NCBI GenBank assembly: GCA_947685225.1
Contig: CANTUV010000024.1
Span: 25,190,001-25,254,000 of the forward strand
DNA length: 64,000 nucleotides
Direction of reading: 5' to 3'
Origin: Garcia nutans
Lineage: Eukaryota > Streptophyta > Magnoliopsida > Malpighiales > Euphorbiaceae
Below are positions 11,365-21,792 of this stretch, piece after piece. Positions within the stretch are counted from its first letter, which is position 1, and each line of letters starts with the position of its first letter. The translations under genes were made by a program, and so were the position numbers. Under the pieces are notes generated by a model that had not been told where the DNA came from, did no database searches, and saw only the letters and a program-made list of their open reading frames with translations.

Positions 11365-13889
11365 TGTAACATCCTAAAATTTTTGAAAATTTATAATTTT
11401 TGGAAAATTGGATAAAATAAATTATAATTTAAAAGGATAAATTAAATTAATGCTTTAAAATGAAAAATGAAGGGATTTTAAATGAAAAAGTGGAATATAT
11501 ATGTGATATATATGCAAAATATACATAACATATATAAAAGCCAACACTTTTTAAAAGAAAAGGGTATTTTGATAATTAAATCTTATAAATTCAAAATTAA
11601 TAAAATAATTCAAAAATAAATTATTTTTGAATGGAAGAGGAAAATTAGGACTTTTAATTTATTAAAAAATAATTAAAATTAAAATTAAATTATTTTAATA
11701 TATATATGTGGTTTAAAAAAAGATGAAAAGGAAAAGAATATAAAAGTCCTCATCTTCTTCTTCTTCTTCTTCAAGGATGTGTTTTCCATGGGAGTTTGAA
11801 GACCAAGGATTTTTCTTCTTCTATACTCCATAAATTGAAGGAATTAACAAGTTTCAAGTGAATTTTTGGTGATTTCCACAAAAATTAGTAAGTTTCCATC
11901 TCTTTTCTTTGAATTCCTTGGAAATTTGGATTATGAGATTTTTGAGATTTTGATGTAGTATGTTATAATTGTTGAAATTGGTGTGTATAATGTTATTTTG
12001 GGTATTTAACAATGATTCTAAGGTTAGATTGAAGAGATAATGGAGTTTGGTTAAATAATGGTGAAGAGAGAGAATTTAGGGTTATGGATTTTTGGGGTTT
12101 TGAAAACATGAACTTTAATTGTACAAATTGGTTCTAAATGAGTTGTTTTGATTCATAAATAAGTATTTTAAAGTCAAATATTGGATTTGGTGGTGCTGGG
12201 TTGGAGTTTGAGAATGGAAGTGGAGATTTAGGGTTTTGGAAAAGTGATTTTCTAAAGTGGTTGAATTGTGTGATTTTATTTGTTTAAGCATGTTGTTTAG
12301 TGTTAAAAGTGATGAATTTAAGCTTGGAATGAGTAATGGATTGTGTTGGAATTGAAAACCTTCAATGGGGAAGGTTATGCTATTTTTGAGATTTTATGTA
12401 TAACAGTGTATTTTTATAATATAAATGATTTAAATGTATTAAAATATGTTTTTAATAATATAAATAAACTTAAAACACTAATTTAATTGTAGTAGAATGG
12501 AACTCCATTGTTGAAGTAAGGAAAGGCTACATTTTTGAAAATTTGTAGGAGTGATGTGTATTTATGGTTTAATGTTGGAAATGCCATTAAATGTGATACT
12601 AAATAATTATTTGTTATCACATTTAGTTTAGGCATTGAGGGAGGTAGATTTGCTTCATCCAAGTGGTGAAGGGCAAGTTCGAAAGATTGGATTGAAGGTT
12701 GTTTTTATCATGCTTTGGGTTGCTAGTAGAGATATGTACAAACTTTGAATATAATGTCTATATTTGCATAACATTTGGACTTAACACATTTTGTCTGAAA
12801 AATGTGTTAAGCTACTTGGTTCATTGATTGTGTATGAATAATATGCAATGACATTTGTAATGTCATATATGTGTTAAATGCATTGTGAAAAGCCATTGAT
12901 AATGGCTAATTTGTGTAACATGTGAAATATGCATATTATGTGAAAATACCCAATGTAATTGGGTAATGTGTTGTGAATGCAAAAATGAGATAGGTGTAAT
13001 AATGAAATGAATTGATATTGATAAAAATGAGAAAAGTGAGAAAAATGAGAAAGATGTGAAAAATGAGAAAAGTGAGAAAAAAATGTGAAAATAAGGCAAT
13101 GTGCCTAGATTGAATATGTGAAAATGAGAAAGAGATTAATAATGAGAAATATGAATAAATTGTGTGCCTAGTATGTTATTCAATTTTCAGAGTTCTGGGT
13201 TTGGCGGCATGCATATGATTGCTTACGGGCTACACGCTAGAATGGTGAAAAGACCGGGTCGTAAGCCAGGCCAGCTGATAAATATGATGTTTTTGGGGTG
13301 AAAAGACTGGGTCGTAAGCCTCAAAAACTATAGCAGTCTAGCCGGGTTGAGGACCAAGATACTGAGGCCTAAGGGTCTAGCCGGGTTGAGGTCCAAGAGA
13401 CTGGGGCTGTTACATTATCCATGGATATATATATTGCCTATGGGGCTAGACACATAGTGTCATTATGGACCAAAGCAGTAACTCTGAAATTTGAATAACA
13501 TATTAGATCCTTTTTGGGCCCATGCTTGTCTTTGTTTTAATGTGAATTATGAAATATTTAAAAAATATAAGAAAGTGGATTGATGTGACATCTATATACA
13601 TTGTGCATTTAGTATTGCATTGCGTTATATTGTTATTATCAAAGTTTATACCACTAGGCTTCGGCTTAGCACGATTGTTTCCATCGCGCAGGTGACAGGG
13701 TAGACCCAGCTGAGCTAGAGAGTTCCTCAAGACCAAGTCTGGTCTAGACTTTCAGTTAAGCTTGTTGAGTTGCTATCGATATCAGAAACACTGCCAGCAG
13801 CATGTATATATTTTTATGTTATTGTAAATTTTTTACTTTTATGCATAATATATTATGTTCTGAATTTTACATATTGTATATTATAAAGA
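11365..13889 (+). repeat. Tekay-1 3' LTR, 5' part (copy D)
   Basis: It starts TGTAACATCC after the polypurine tract and matches copy A closely. It shows the TATA/TC leader (11739-11780), donor-like GTAAGT (11888), acceptor-like TTTAG (ending 12631), a mutated second donor, acceptor-like TTTTCAG (ending 13190) and the double hairpin (13654-13689). The LTR breaks off near 13889 and resumes at 19122. Compared with copy C about 0.2 kb at the breakpoint is missing. Confidence 0.8.
11739..11746 (+). promoter_or_regulatory. Candidate TATA box of Tekay-1 3' LTR
   Basis: TATAAAAG stands before a TC-rich leader, as in LTR copy A at 258-265. From a 3' LTR it would drive outward transcription into the nested Athila element. 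Confidence 0.4.
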
Positions 13890-14060
13890 ATTCAATCAAA
13901 TATACTACAAACCCTAAGCATGGAAATATCAAATTAAAGCATTCAATCAATGGAAATATCAAATTAAAGCATAATATATTATGTTCTGAATTAATTTGAT
14001 ATTTCCATTGATGTACCTTGTTGTTGGTACATCAATGGAAATATCAAATTAAAGCATTCA
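13842..14060. other. Scrambled junction with snap-back palindrome
   Basis: At the left Tekay/Athila junction a 24-base Tekay segment (GCATAATATATTATGTTC and six more bases) occurs twice, at 13842-13865 and 13970-13993. Pieces of the Athila LTR (GGAAATATCAAATTAAAGCA) occur in several copies. Next comes a perfect inverted repeat with 27-base arms (about 13991-14017 and 14026-14052) around TTGTTGTT. The first arm is Athila LTR sequence in reverse orientation. This looks like break repair with template switching. Confidence 0.75.
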
Positions 14061-15274
14061 ATCAAATATACTACAAACCCTAAGCATGGGTTTTTAGCTT
14101 AACATCATCAATTTAAAACATTCATTTAACTCAATATAAATCAAATACAAATTGTTCATTGCAATATCAATTCTCTTAATACAACAAAAACAATATTGGA
14201 ATGAATTAAAAGAGAGAATAGAAAAACCCCTTGTGAAGATGCCAAGAGTAGGATTACTAGTCTTCCTCCTAGCTCCACTTTGATGTACAATGAAGAACTC
14301 AAGCCTTCTTTAGTGGTGATTCTCCTTTGCAATATGGAATGGAGCTTTCTCAAGTCACTAATCCTTCATTTGATTATGCCTTTGAGAGATGGATTTGAGC
14401 TTTCTCAAGTTACCAATCCTTCAATGAAGCTTCTTCAGCCTTTAAGAGCTTGTTAACCCAATTTATCCCAAAGAACCTCAAAGATCTTGTCAATGGAAGA
14501 TGGAGAAGATGGAGAGGATAGAAATGGAGCATGAAGATGAAGGGACAAGGAGAGTGTCACTCTCTCCTCTCCCTAAATGGTGTATCCTCCCTCTTTCTCT
14601 TTTCTTTTCTCTCTTTCCAAACCCTAGCCGTCTCCCCCCCTCTCTTTCTCTTTCGTGCGAAATAACTTAAATAGATATTAAGGGTGACACGACCAAGCTT
14701 GATTTGGCTTGGCCGTGTCCCTCATTTTTCTTTGGAATACGGCCAAGCTTGCCGGCTGTGTCCTTCATTGCCTTCTTCTTTCTTTCTTTCTTTTCATTGT
14801 TCTCAAGAGGTGGCACGGCCAAGCTTGTGGCCGTGTCATATGGGTGTGTCACCTACTGCTTCTTCATTTTGCTTCTTCCTTGCTCATCTTTTGTTCTTGG
14901 GCATGAGATGGGACACGGCCAAGCTCATGGCCATGTCATGTGACAGTGTCAGCTTCTGCCCTTCTTTTCTTTTCTTTCTTTGGTTTCTTTGGTTTTGGTC
15001 TTTAAGTGAGACACGGCCAGTGGCTTGGCCGTGTCTCATGGCCGTGTCAAGCTCTGCTATCATCATTCTTTGAGGGACACGGCCAAGCATGATTTGGCTT
15101 GGCCACGTCTTGCTTGATTCATGCTCTTCCTTCATTATTTTGATCTTCCAAGGGAGTTTTTACACTTTAACCTAAAACAAACACTTAAAAAAAACTTTAA
15201 GCAAAAATCAAATGAAACATTAACTAAAATCACATAAAATTACACTAAAAAGAAGTGAAAAAATGATCTAAACA
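14026..15274 (-). repeat. Athila-like 3' LTR (truncated)
   Basis: It matches 17857-19121 along its length and ends, on the + strand, in CTAAACA at 15274, as the 5' LTR does at 19121. About 0.57 kb corresponding to 17287-17856 is missing at the scrambled junction. It holds a hairpin array (14680-15110). The Phe/Ser-rich open frames at 14684-15073 are chance frames over this array. Confidence 0.85.
14680..15110. repeat. Array of GGCCGTG hairpins in Athila LTR
   Basis: Six foldbacks of about 30-40 bp, most built on GACACGGCC...GGCCGTGTC and often extended to CACGGCCAAGC...GCTTGGCCGTG, are separated by TTCTTTC-rich spacers. They are GC-rich islands in AT-rich DNA. The 5' LTR has the array at 18510-18975 and the fragment at 45719 has it at 47040-47393. 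Confidence 0.85.
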
Positions 15275-15841
15275 ACTACCCCACACTTAATTCCTTGCTT
15301 GTCCCCAAGCAAGACTAAAATCAAAACACACTAACAAGATAATTTTGTTAAGTTCAAGAGTTATAAAGATGCATCAAGACTTCCTTATCCCTAAGTCCGC
15401 AATCAGAATCGAATAAAACAAAATCGATACCCATGCAATTAAGTGACTTTCCATGCATAACCTATGTTGCCGCTTCCTCACCAACTATTACTAGTGTTTG
15501 ATCATGGTGGTGTTTACACTCTTAACATTTATTCAAAGAAAAACAAGAAAAACATTAACTAAAACTTAAACAAAAACAAGTTAAAAGTAAAAACACAAAA
15601 ACACATAATGCACCCCACACTTAAAGATTCACATTGTCCTCAATGTGAGCATGCATCAACTAAAAGAGAGGTTTAGATGAAACCTAATTTCCATTGTTCC
15701 CATATGCGATGTACAATGCTCCTTCCACCCATAATGCAATTGTCGCTCATGTTTGCAGGGATGGATAGCATACAACTCTGAAGGATACCTGATGTATTGC
15801 TATGCCTAAGTAGCGTTATTTGAAAACATGTGAAGGTCATA
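15275..15841 (-). other. Athila-like 3' noncoding region with polypurine tract
   Basis: On the - strand the segment next to the 3' LTR reads TTAAGTGTGGGGTAGT (15290-15275), a typical Athila-type polypurine tract. The rest has no convincing coding frame. Its + strand carries a second CCCCACACTTAA near 15612. Confidence 0.65.
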
Positions 15842-17134
15842 TTAGGGTAATCCTCCAGTGAATAGGAACTTTGTAAAACCCTTTTTCATTGTGCAACATG
15901 GTTCTATCCGTTGTATGCTCTTCTTCACCACAAGAGTAGAAGAGATGATTTTTGGGGACTCTTTAAGTTCAACCAAATTTGGTTGAATCACTTCTTCATC
16001 CACTCTAACAATGTCAAGTCCCATCTCAACAATCTCAGCATCTAAAATTAACTTACACTCCTCAATTTCTAAATTGGGAATTTCATGCTCTTCTTCTAAG
16101 GTCATAGTCATCCCAATCTTATTTTCACTATCTCCTTGGGAGTGCCTATTATAGATGTCAGAAAGTTGCTTACCTTGCTCCTCATCCTTCAAGCTACATG
16201 GAAATGGATTTGGTGGCCTATTAGGATTGGAAAATGCCTCCAAATTCTCCTCCTCCGTTGATTGGCTTAGCTCCTCTATGTTGGGTTGTATCTCCTCGCC
16301 ATTATCTTCTTGATTAGTGCTTGCATCCAAAGAATCACAAAATTTGTTATATATCACCTGTTCACTCCTCAAATTTGTGATTACCTTGACTTGCTCCAAT
16401 TGGCTAGGAAATTCCTCCTTTTGGCGTGCTTGGAGTTGATGTGCCAGTTGCGCAACTTGAATTTCCAACTTCTTCAATGATTCCTCCAAAGAATCAAATC
16501 TCTCATTGATCGCTTCCTGATTTTGTGTGCTAATTTGAAGGTAAGCATTCAAATCATCTTCCAATGTGGATTTCTTGCATTGATTCTGATTTTATGCACT
16601 ATTTTGAATGAAGGCATTCAAACTATCTTCCAAAGTGGGTTCCTTAAGTCGATCTCAATTTTGTGCGCTAGTTTGAACAAAGGCATTCAAACTATCCTCC
16701 AATAAGGGTTTCTTAAGATGATCTTGATTTGAATATTGTTCTTGAGAGTAAGAACTTCTTTGGTGAGGTTGAAAACAATTTTGAGGTGAAATGTGTTGCT
16801 GATTTTCCCAAGAAAAATTTGGGTGGCTTCCCAAGCCTGAATTATAAGAATTGGAATATTGGTCGTTTCTACCCATTCGCTGGAAACCTTGGTAGTCATA
16901 TTCTTCCTTTTGCCATTCTTGGTATCGTTCAAATCCAAATGAGCATGTATTTGCACTATGTCCTGCATTGCCACATGCTGCACATATCTCTTGGCGTGGC
17001 ATAGGTGCTCTTCCTCTTGCATTTACCACCTTAAGTTGATTCGTCAATTCTGCTAATTGCCATGCCATTTCAGAATCATTGTTCCTATCATAAACTCCCC
17101 CGTGCCTTGAAAACTGCATCTTTACAAAAGGCAC
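15842..17134 (-). pseudogene. Athila-like gag, C-terminal part (decayed)
   Basis: Two open stretches lie in one phase: 17134-16655 and 16564-15842. The first holds an intact CCHC knuckle (CAACGNAGHSANTC) after the DSEMAWQLAELTNQLKVV region. The second holds a coiled-coil-like stretch (LEESLKKLEIQVAQLAHQL), an acidic region and an end at 15842. Between them lies a 23-residue unit repeated three times (69-bp period; copies centred near 16684, 16614 and 16545), two copies ending in stops. The N-terminal half of a normal Athila Gag is missing and no protease follows. Confidence 0.75.
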
Positions 17135-17266
17135 TTAGCAACTTAAAGAAAACAAACAAATAATTAAATTGAAAGAAAATTAAACAAAATAAACAAACAA
17201 TTCAAAGAAAATAAACAAACAATTAAATAAAAAAAATCAAACTATCACTACTTAAACAGCCTTCCT

Positions 17267-17286
17267 CGGCAGCGGTGCCAAAAATT
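17267..17286 (-). other. Athila-type primer binding site
   Basis: On the - strand the bases after the LTR read AATTTTTGGCACCGCTGCCG, with GAGGA following. Athila elements use a primer site like TGGCGCCGTTGCCGGGGA (tRNA-Asp type, from memory). This copy differs by a few transitions. Confidence 0.75.
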
Positions 17287-19121
17287 TGTTGCGCTCGAAT
17301 TAAGTACTACTACAAGTGTTACTCGCAAGTATACGAGGTAGTTGCAGCAAAGGTGATCGCCCCAAGGTCATCTCACAAGGAAGGTGTAGTTCGTAATAGC
17401 TTGATTAAAGCAATTAAATTAAAAATGAGTTCGTTGTTTTGAAATGGTACGAGAACAATTTAAACCTAAAATTAACATGCGTAGGGTTGGTGTGTGAAGG
17501 TTGTACAAGATCAAATCGATTCTTGGGAATGTGCCTAGGGTTATAGGTCCATTCAATCAAAGCTCAATTCTCAATTATCCATTAACATAACCTTGTAAAT
17601 TAATTTGTTCCTTAAGGTTAATTAGTCAATTACCAATTCATTAGTTCTCACATTCATGAAATAGCAATAACCAATTATTTCACATTTGCAAATTAATGAA
17701 ACCCTACAACTTATATTTCTAATTCATTCATAGGGCAGTCGATTGCATAATTCTGATATCAAATTTCACCTCTCGATCCTTCATTCAATATCTAGAGATC
17801 ATTAGGTAGCTAATCTATCAACCTAGCATACAATCCAATGCAATCAACCAACAACAAGGAACATCAATGGAAATATCAAATCAAAGCATTTAAACAAATA
17901 TACTACAAACCTAAGCATAGGGTTTTAGCTTAACATCATCAATTTAAAACATTCATTCAACTCAATATAAATCAAATACAAATTGTTCATTGCAATATCA
18001 ATTCTCTTAATACAACAAAAACAATATTGGAATGAATTAAAAGAGAGAATAGAAAAACCCCTTGTGAAGATGCCAAGAGTAGGATTACTAGTCTTCCTCC
18101 TAGCTCCACTTTGATGTATGATGAAGAACTCAAGCCTTCTTCAATGGTGATTATCCTTTGCAATATGGAATGGAGCTTTCTCAAGTCACCAATCCTTCAT
18201 TTGATTATGCCTTTGAGAGATGGAATGGAGCTTTCTCAAGTCACCAATCCTTCAATGAAGCTTCTTCAACCTTTAAGAGCTTGTTAACCCAATTTATCCC
18301 AAAGAACCTCAAAAATCTTGTCAATGGAAGATGGAGAAGATGGAGAGGATAGAAATGGAGGATGAAGATGAAGGGACAAGGAGAGTGTCACTCTTTCCTC
18401 TCCCAAATCAGGTATCCTCCCTCTTTCTCTTTTCTTTTCTCTCTTTCCAAACCCTAGCTGTCTCCCCCCCTCTCTTTCTCTTTCATGTGAAAGAACTTAA
18501 ATAGATATTAAGGGTGACACGGCCAAGCTTGATTTGTCTTGGCTGTGTCACTCATTTTTCTTTGGGACACGGCCAAGCTTGCTGGCCGTGTCCTTCACTT
18601 CCTTCTTCTTTCTTTCTTTCTTTTCTTTGTTCTCAAGAGGTGACATGGCCAAGCTTGTGGCCATGTCATGTGACACGGCCAATGGCTTGGCCATGTCATG
18701 TGGGTGTATCACCTACTGCTTCTTCATTTTGCTTCTTCCTTGCTTGTCTTTTGTTCTTAGGCATGAGATGGGACACGTCCAAGCTCCTGGCTGTGTCATG
18801 TGACAATGTCAGCTTCTGCCTTTCTTTTCTTTTCTTTCTTTAGTTTCTTTGGTTTTGGTCTTTAAGTGAGACACGGCCAGTGGCTTGGCTGTGTCTCATG
18901 GCCGTGTCAAGATTTACCATCATCATTCTTTGAGGGACACGGTCAAGCTTGATTTGACTTGGCCATGTCTTGCTTGATTCATGCTCTTCCTTCATTATTT
19001 TGATCTTCCAAGGGAGTTTTTACACTTTAACCTAAAATAAACTTTAAACAAAAATCAAATGAAACATCAACTAAAAACACATAAAATCACACTAAAAACA
19101 AGTACAAAAATGATCTAAACA
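17287..19121 (-). repeat. Athila-like 5' LTR (full)
   Basis: On the + strand it runs from TGTTGCGCTCG (17287) to GATCTAAACA (19121), 1835 bp. It holds the hairpin array at 18510-18975. One hairpin here reads GACATGGCC...GGCCATGTC where the 3' LTR has CACGGCC...GGCCGTG, so both arms changed together. An extra foldback (GACACGGCCAATGG) near 18671 is absent from the 3' LTR. Confidence 0.85.
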
Positions 19122-19306
19122 GTTCTTATAACAAGTAAAGAATATATATATTCTATTTAATTTTATATTTTTAGAATTTGAAAATTTAAATTGGAAATGT
19201 GAAAAATTTTTATTAAACCGGTTTGTGACATTTTTATACCTTTTATGCGTATTTTACATATGCTGAAAATATGTATTGTATGTATATAGGGTATAACGGT
19301 GTTATA
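19122..19306 (+). repeat. Tekay-1 3' LTR, terminal part
   Basis: It resumes the interrupted LTR at GTTCTTATAACAAG, matching the tail copy at 7130-7313. It ends at GGTGTTATA (19306), where other copies have GTTACA. Confidence 0.8.
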
Positions 19307-19329
19307 TACCTGGCTCCGGGTTAGTGTGA

Positions 19330-21301
19330 TCGTTGTGTAATTTGGGCCGGAGGGTGTATCAACAAAGCCCGACAATGGTATGATGTAGCGCCTTCTCGGG
19401 TAAAGTAGATTATCCCAGATTGCTGCTTTGAGAACTTCATCTTTCAATTACCGTCCGAGGAGTATCCAATAGACCGGAGCATAGTCCAGGCGCTTGCAGA
19501 ATGATGGTTGGACACAACTCATACTTTTCACTTGCCCATTGGAGAACTGACAACTGGTCCGGTCGACTTTGCTGCTATAACTGGCATTCAGTATGATGGT
19601 CTTCTGGTTCCTCTTACCAACGATATTCTGACATTTGAATAAATTCAACAATTAATTGGTATGGAACCATCATATAAAAGGCCTTTTAAGATAAAAATTG
19701 AGCCAATTCGTAGTTATTGGTTGAACTATGAAGGACGGGTTCACAGAGACACAACCCAACAATATGCTCGAGGATTTTTGTTGTATTTGCTTGGGTCAAC
19801 CATCTTAGGCAGCACTGAATCCTCAATCCATTTGTCAGTGTTGAGGGCCCTTACTTATTTTAGGACGGTACCACTTTATGGCTGGGGTAAAGCTAGCCTT
19901 GCCTGTCTTTACCATGGTCTTAACAAAATTTGCCGCAATAAGAAGTCTTTTGTTGGCTTTATGGTAGTTGTTGAGGTATTCTTCTTCCACCAATTTCAAT
20001 TCCATTCTTATTCTTGCATGAATTTGATTTTTATTATTATAGTAGGCATGGGCATATGAACACAACCTTGTGAAGGTGCCTTGTATTTCCCGAGAGAGAG
20101 TCGGGTATCTGAGATTAGATTTCTGGTTGTCTAAGCGTGTATAAGTTCCCGACTCTCACCATGTGCATACCCAATGTTTTGTCTTGAGCTGCTTGACTTA
20201 GGACTAGGTAAAATAGCATTAGTATACTTTAAAATTTATGTATGAAAGTTTACTTGCCTTATGTCATTTTGCAGGTGAATTTGGCCTGTGGAACCCAACA
20301 GAGTGGACAAATTGGACTTCCTCCATAAATGCTGCACTGCCTTTTCAACATACTCGCCGAGTCATCGCCGGCCCTGTGTCTAGTGGCTGGTTTCTTGGAG
20401 AGAGAGTATATGAGTGGTTTCTTGGTCCCAAGCAGCGGAGGATTTTGATGTGTTTTCCAGAGTATACCTTGAATATAACATCAATGGTTATGATGTTGAA
20501 ACATTTCTCTATCCACTGGGTGCATCTTATACCCAGTTTATTCAAATTGGGCTCTCAAACTTTGATGTATCTCCTGTTGGTTTATGGGAGATTTCTGAGG
20601 AAAATGAGGGTAGAGATGAAGAGGAACATCATGAAGAGGGAGTAGAGTTTGTTCCACATCTCGGGGCTAGCACTTCTCAGGTAAACTTTTACCATTTTTC
20701 CATTGCAATCACTTCTTTCTTAACTTTTTTTTTATTTTTTAATGATTGTTGTAGGCTGCTGGCCCATTTGATCATGAGGCTGGACCTTCTTTTACTGTTT
20801 CTTCATTTGCTCATTCTAGTCTACCAGATATGCCATCTCATCCGCAGGGTATTGATATGGATTACCCGGTAAGTTTTCTTGTTCCATGATAACTTATGCT
20901 ATATGTATGCGTGATTTATGTATGTTCTTACTCTTTTCCTTTCTGGCTTACAGCGGATGCTTGAAGAACAAAATAAGAAACTTCAAGAAGAGTTGGCTGC
21001 GAGTCGTCAGTAGGTTTCTTACTTTGAAAATTTGTATCATCAATCAGAGCAAAATTTTCGAGACTTCCAATTTCAGGGGATGAGAGATCCTGGTGTTTCT
21101 TCATTTAGAGGCCCTCAAACTGATGACCATGAGATCCTTTTGTTTACTTCTGATGAAGACCGTGCCAGATCAAAACTCCAAGGTAATAGGGATTCTGGTG
21201 CTCCTGCTTCAGGTAGACTCGGGATGAGTGATTTGCCTCCTCCTTTGACAAGCGATGATTTTTTTAGAGCTTTATTTGATGACCTACTCCCACCTTCTTA
21301 G
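19330..21301 (+). pseudogene. Plant mobile domain (PMD) gene, multi-exon, decayed; antisense to Tat-1 pol
   Basis: The first exon reads on from about 19330 to 19975 with landmarks ARQWYDVAPSRV, THTFHLPIGELTTGPVDFAA and RALTYFRTVPLYGWGKASLA. Then come exon 20046-20207 (WAYEHN), exon 20275-20680, exon 20755-20868 and exon 20954-21301. Introns of 67-85 bp have GT...AG ends, and the later ones fall on codon boundaries. The last exon starts with a coiled-coil-like stretch (RMLEEQNKKLQEELAASR). Breaks: at least three stops in exon 1, stops in exon 2, a frameshift near 20415 and a TAG at about 21011. PMD proteins occur in plant genes (MAIN-like family) and in transposons. Here it lies downstream of and antisense to Tat-1 pol, a known position for extra frames in Tat elements. 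Its 5' end is cut by Tekay-1. Confidence 0.75.
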
Positions 21302-21792
21302 TGATGTATGAATATTGTATCAATTGAGTAAACAATGTATAATAAGTATGATAATATATAATGTCCATTTTACTGCAACTTTTTTTTCTTTTCTCTATCA
21401 TTTTTTTCTTTATTTCTCTTACTTACTTTTAAATATATATATATATATATATCAAAATATTATGCCACAATTTCCCTTTTCACATTCACAGCCGTACCAC
21501 TTAGCTAAAACCAAATGCAACACGGCAATTAAGAAATTTCGTCGCTAATTCCTTTTCCAAATGCATCACAGTCTCGCTCTTTTTCCTTATCAAATTTGGA
21601 ATAGCATGGGCTCTTCTATATAAATTACTCTTCATGCCATAATTTCATATAGAAACCAAGAGATTTTCCACCTCAACATAAAAACTCCTTTTATCAATTC
21701 TAATCTTCCTACATCCTTCCACGATGACCTAACTCCATTTGATGAAAATAAAAATTCTATTTAAGAATATGGATGCCATTCACTAGAAGCAA
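21302..21792 (+). other. Spacer between the two antisense genes
   Basis: AT-rich DNA with a short TA run at 21431-21452. It should hold the 3' UTR of the PMD gene and the 5' UTR and promoter of the DUF7745-like gene. CTCTTCTATATAAATTAC (about 21612) is a possible TATA box upstream of the ATG at 21793. Nothing else is seen. Confidence 0.4.

Larger units (their letters stand above)
13890..19121 (-). mobile_element. Non-autonomous Athila-like element nested in Tekay-1 3' LTR
   Basis: Read on the - strand: 5' LTR (19121-17287), Athila-type primer site, gag-like frame (17134-15842), short 3' noncoding part with polypurine tract, 3' LTR (15274 to about 14026). Only about 2 kb separates the LTRs and I find no protease, RT, RNase H or integrase, so it would need proteins from another element. 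The 3' LTR is truncated at the scrambled junction, so no target duplication can be read. GTTCT at 19122-19126 is the flank on the intact side. Confidence 0.8.
4065..19306 (+). mobile_element. Tekay-1: decayed chromovirus-type Ty3/gypsy element
   Basis: The order is 5' LTR, primer site, gag, protease, RT, RNase H remnant, integrase, chromodomain-like end, polypurine tract, 3' LTR. This pol order and the C-terminal end place it with chromoviruses, Tekay-like by resemblance. The reading frame has many stops, at least two frameshifts and a deletion of about 0.85 kb. The 3' LTR is split by an Athila-like element. Its 3' LTR end (19306) abuts a PMD pseudogene, so it appears to have inserted there. 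The 5' target duplication is not visible. Confidence 0.8.

Noticed and set aside
14684..15073. Phe/Ser-rich secreted-like proteins in the Athila LTR
   Set aside because: Overlapping frames over the hairpin array and TTCTTTC spacers. They are not preserved between LTR copies.
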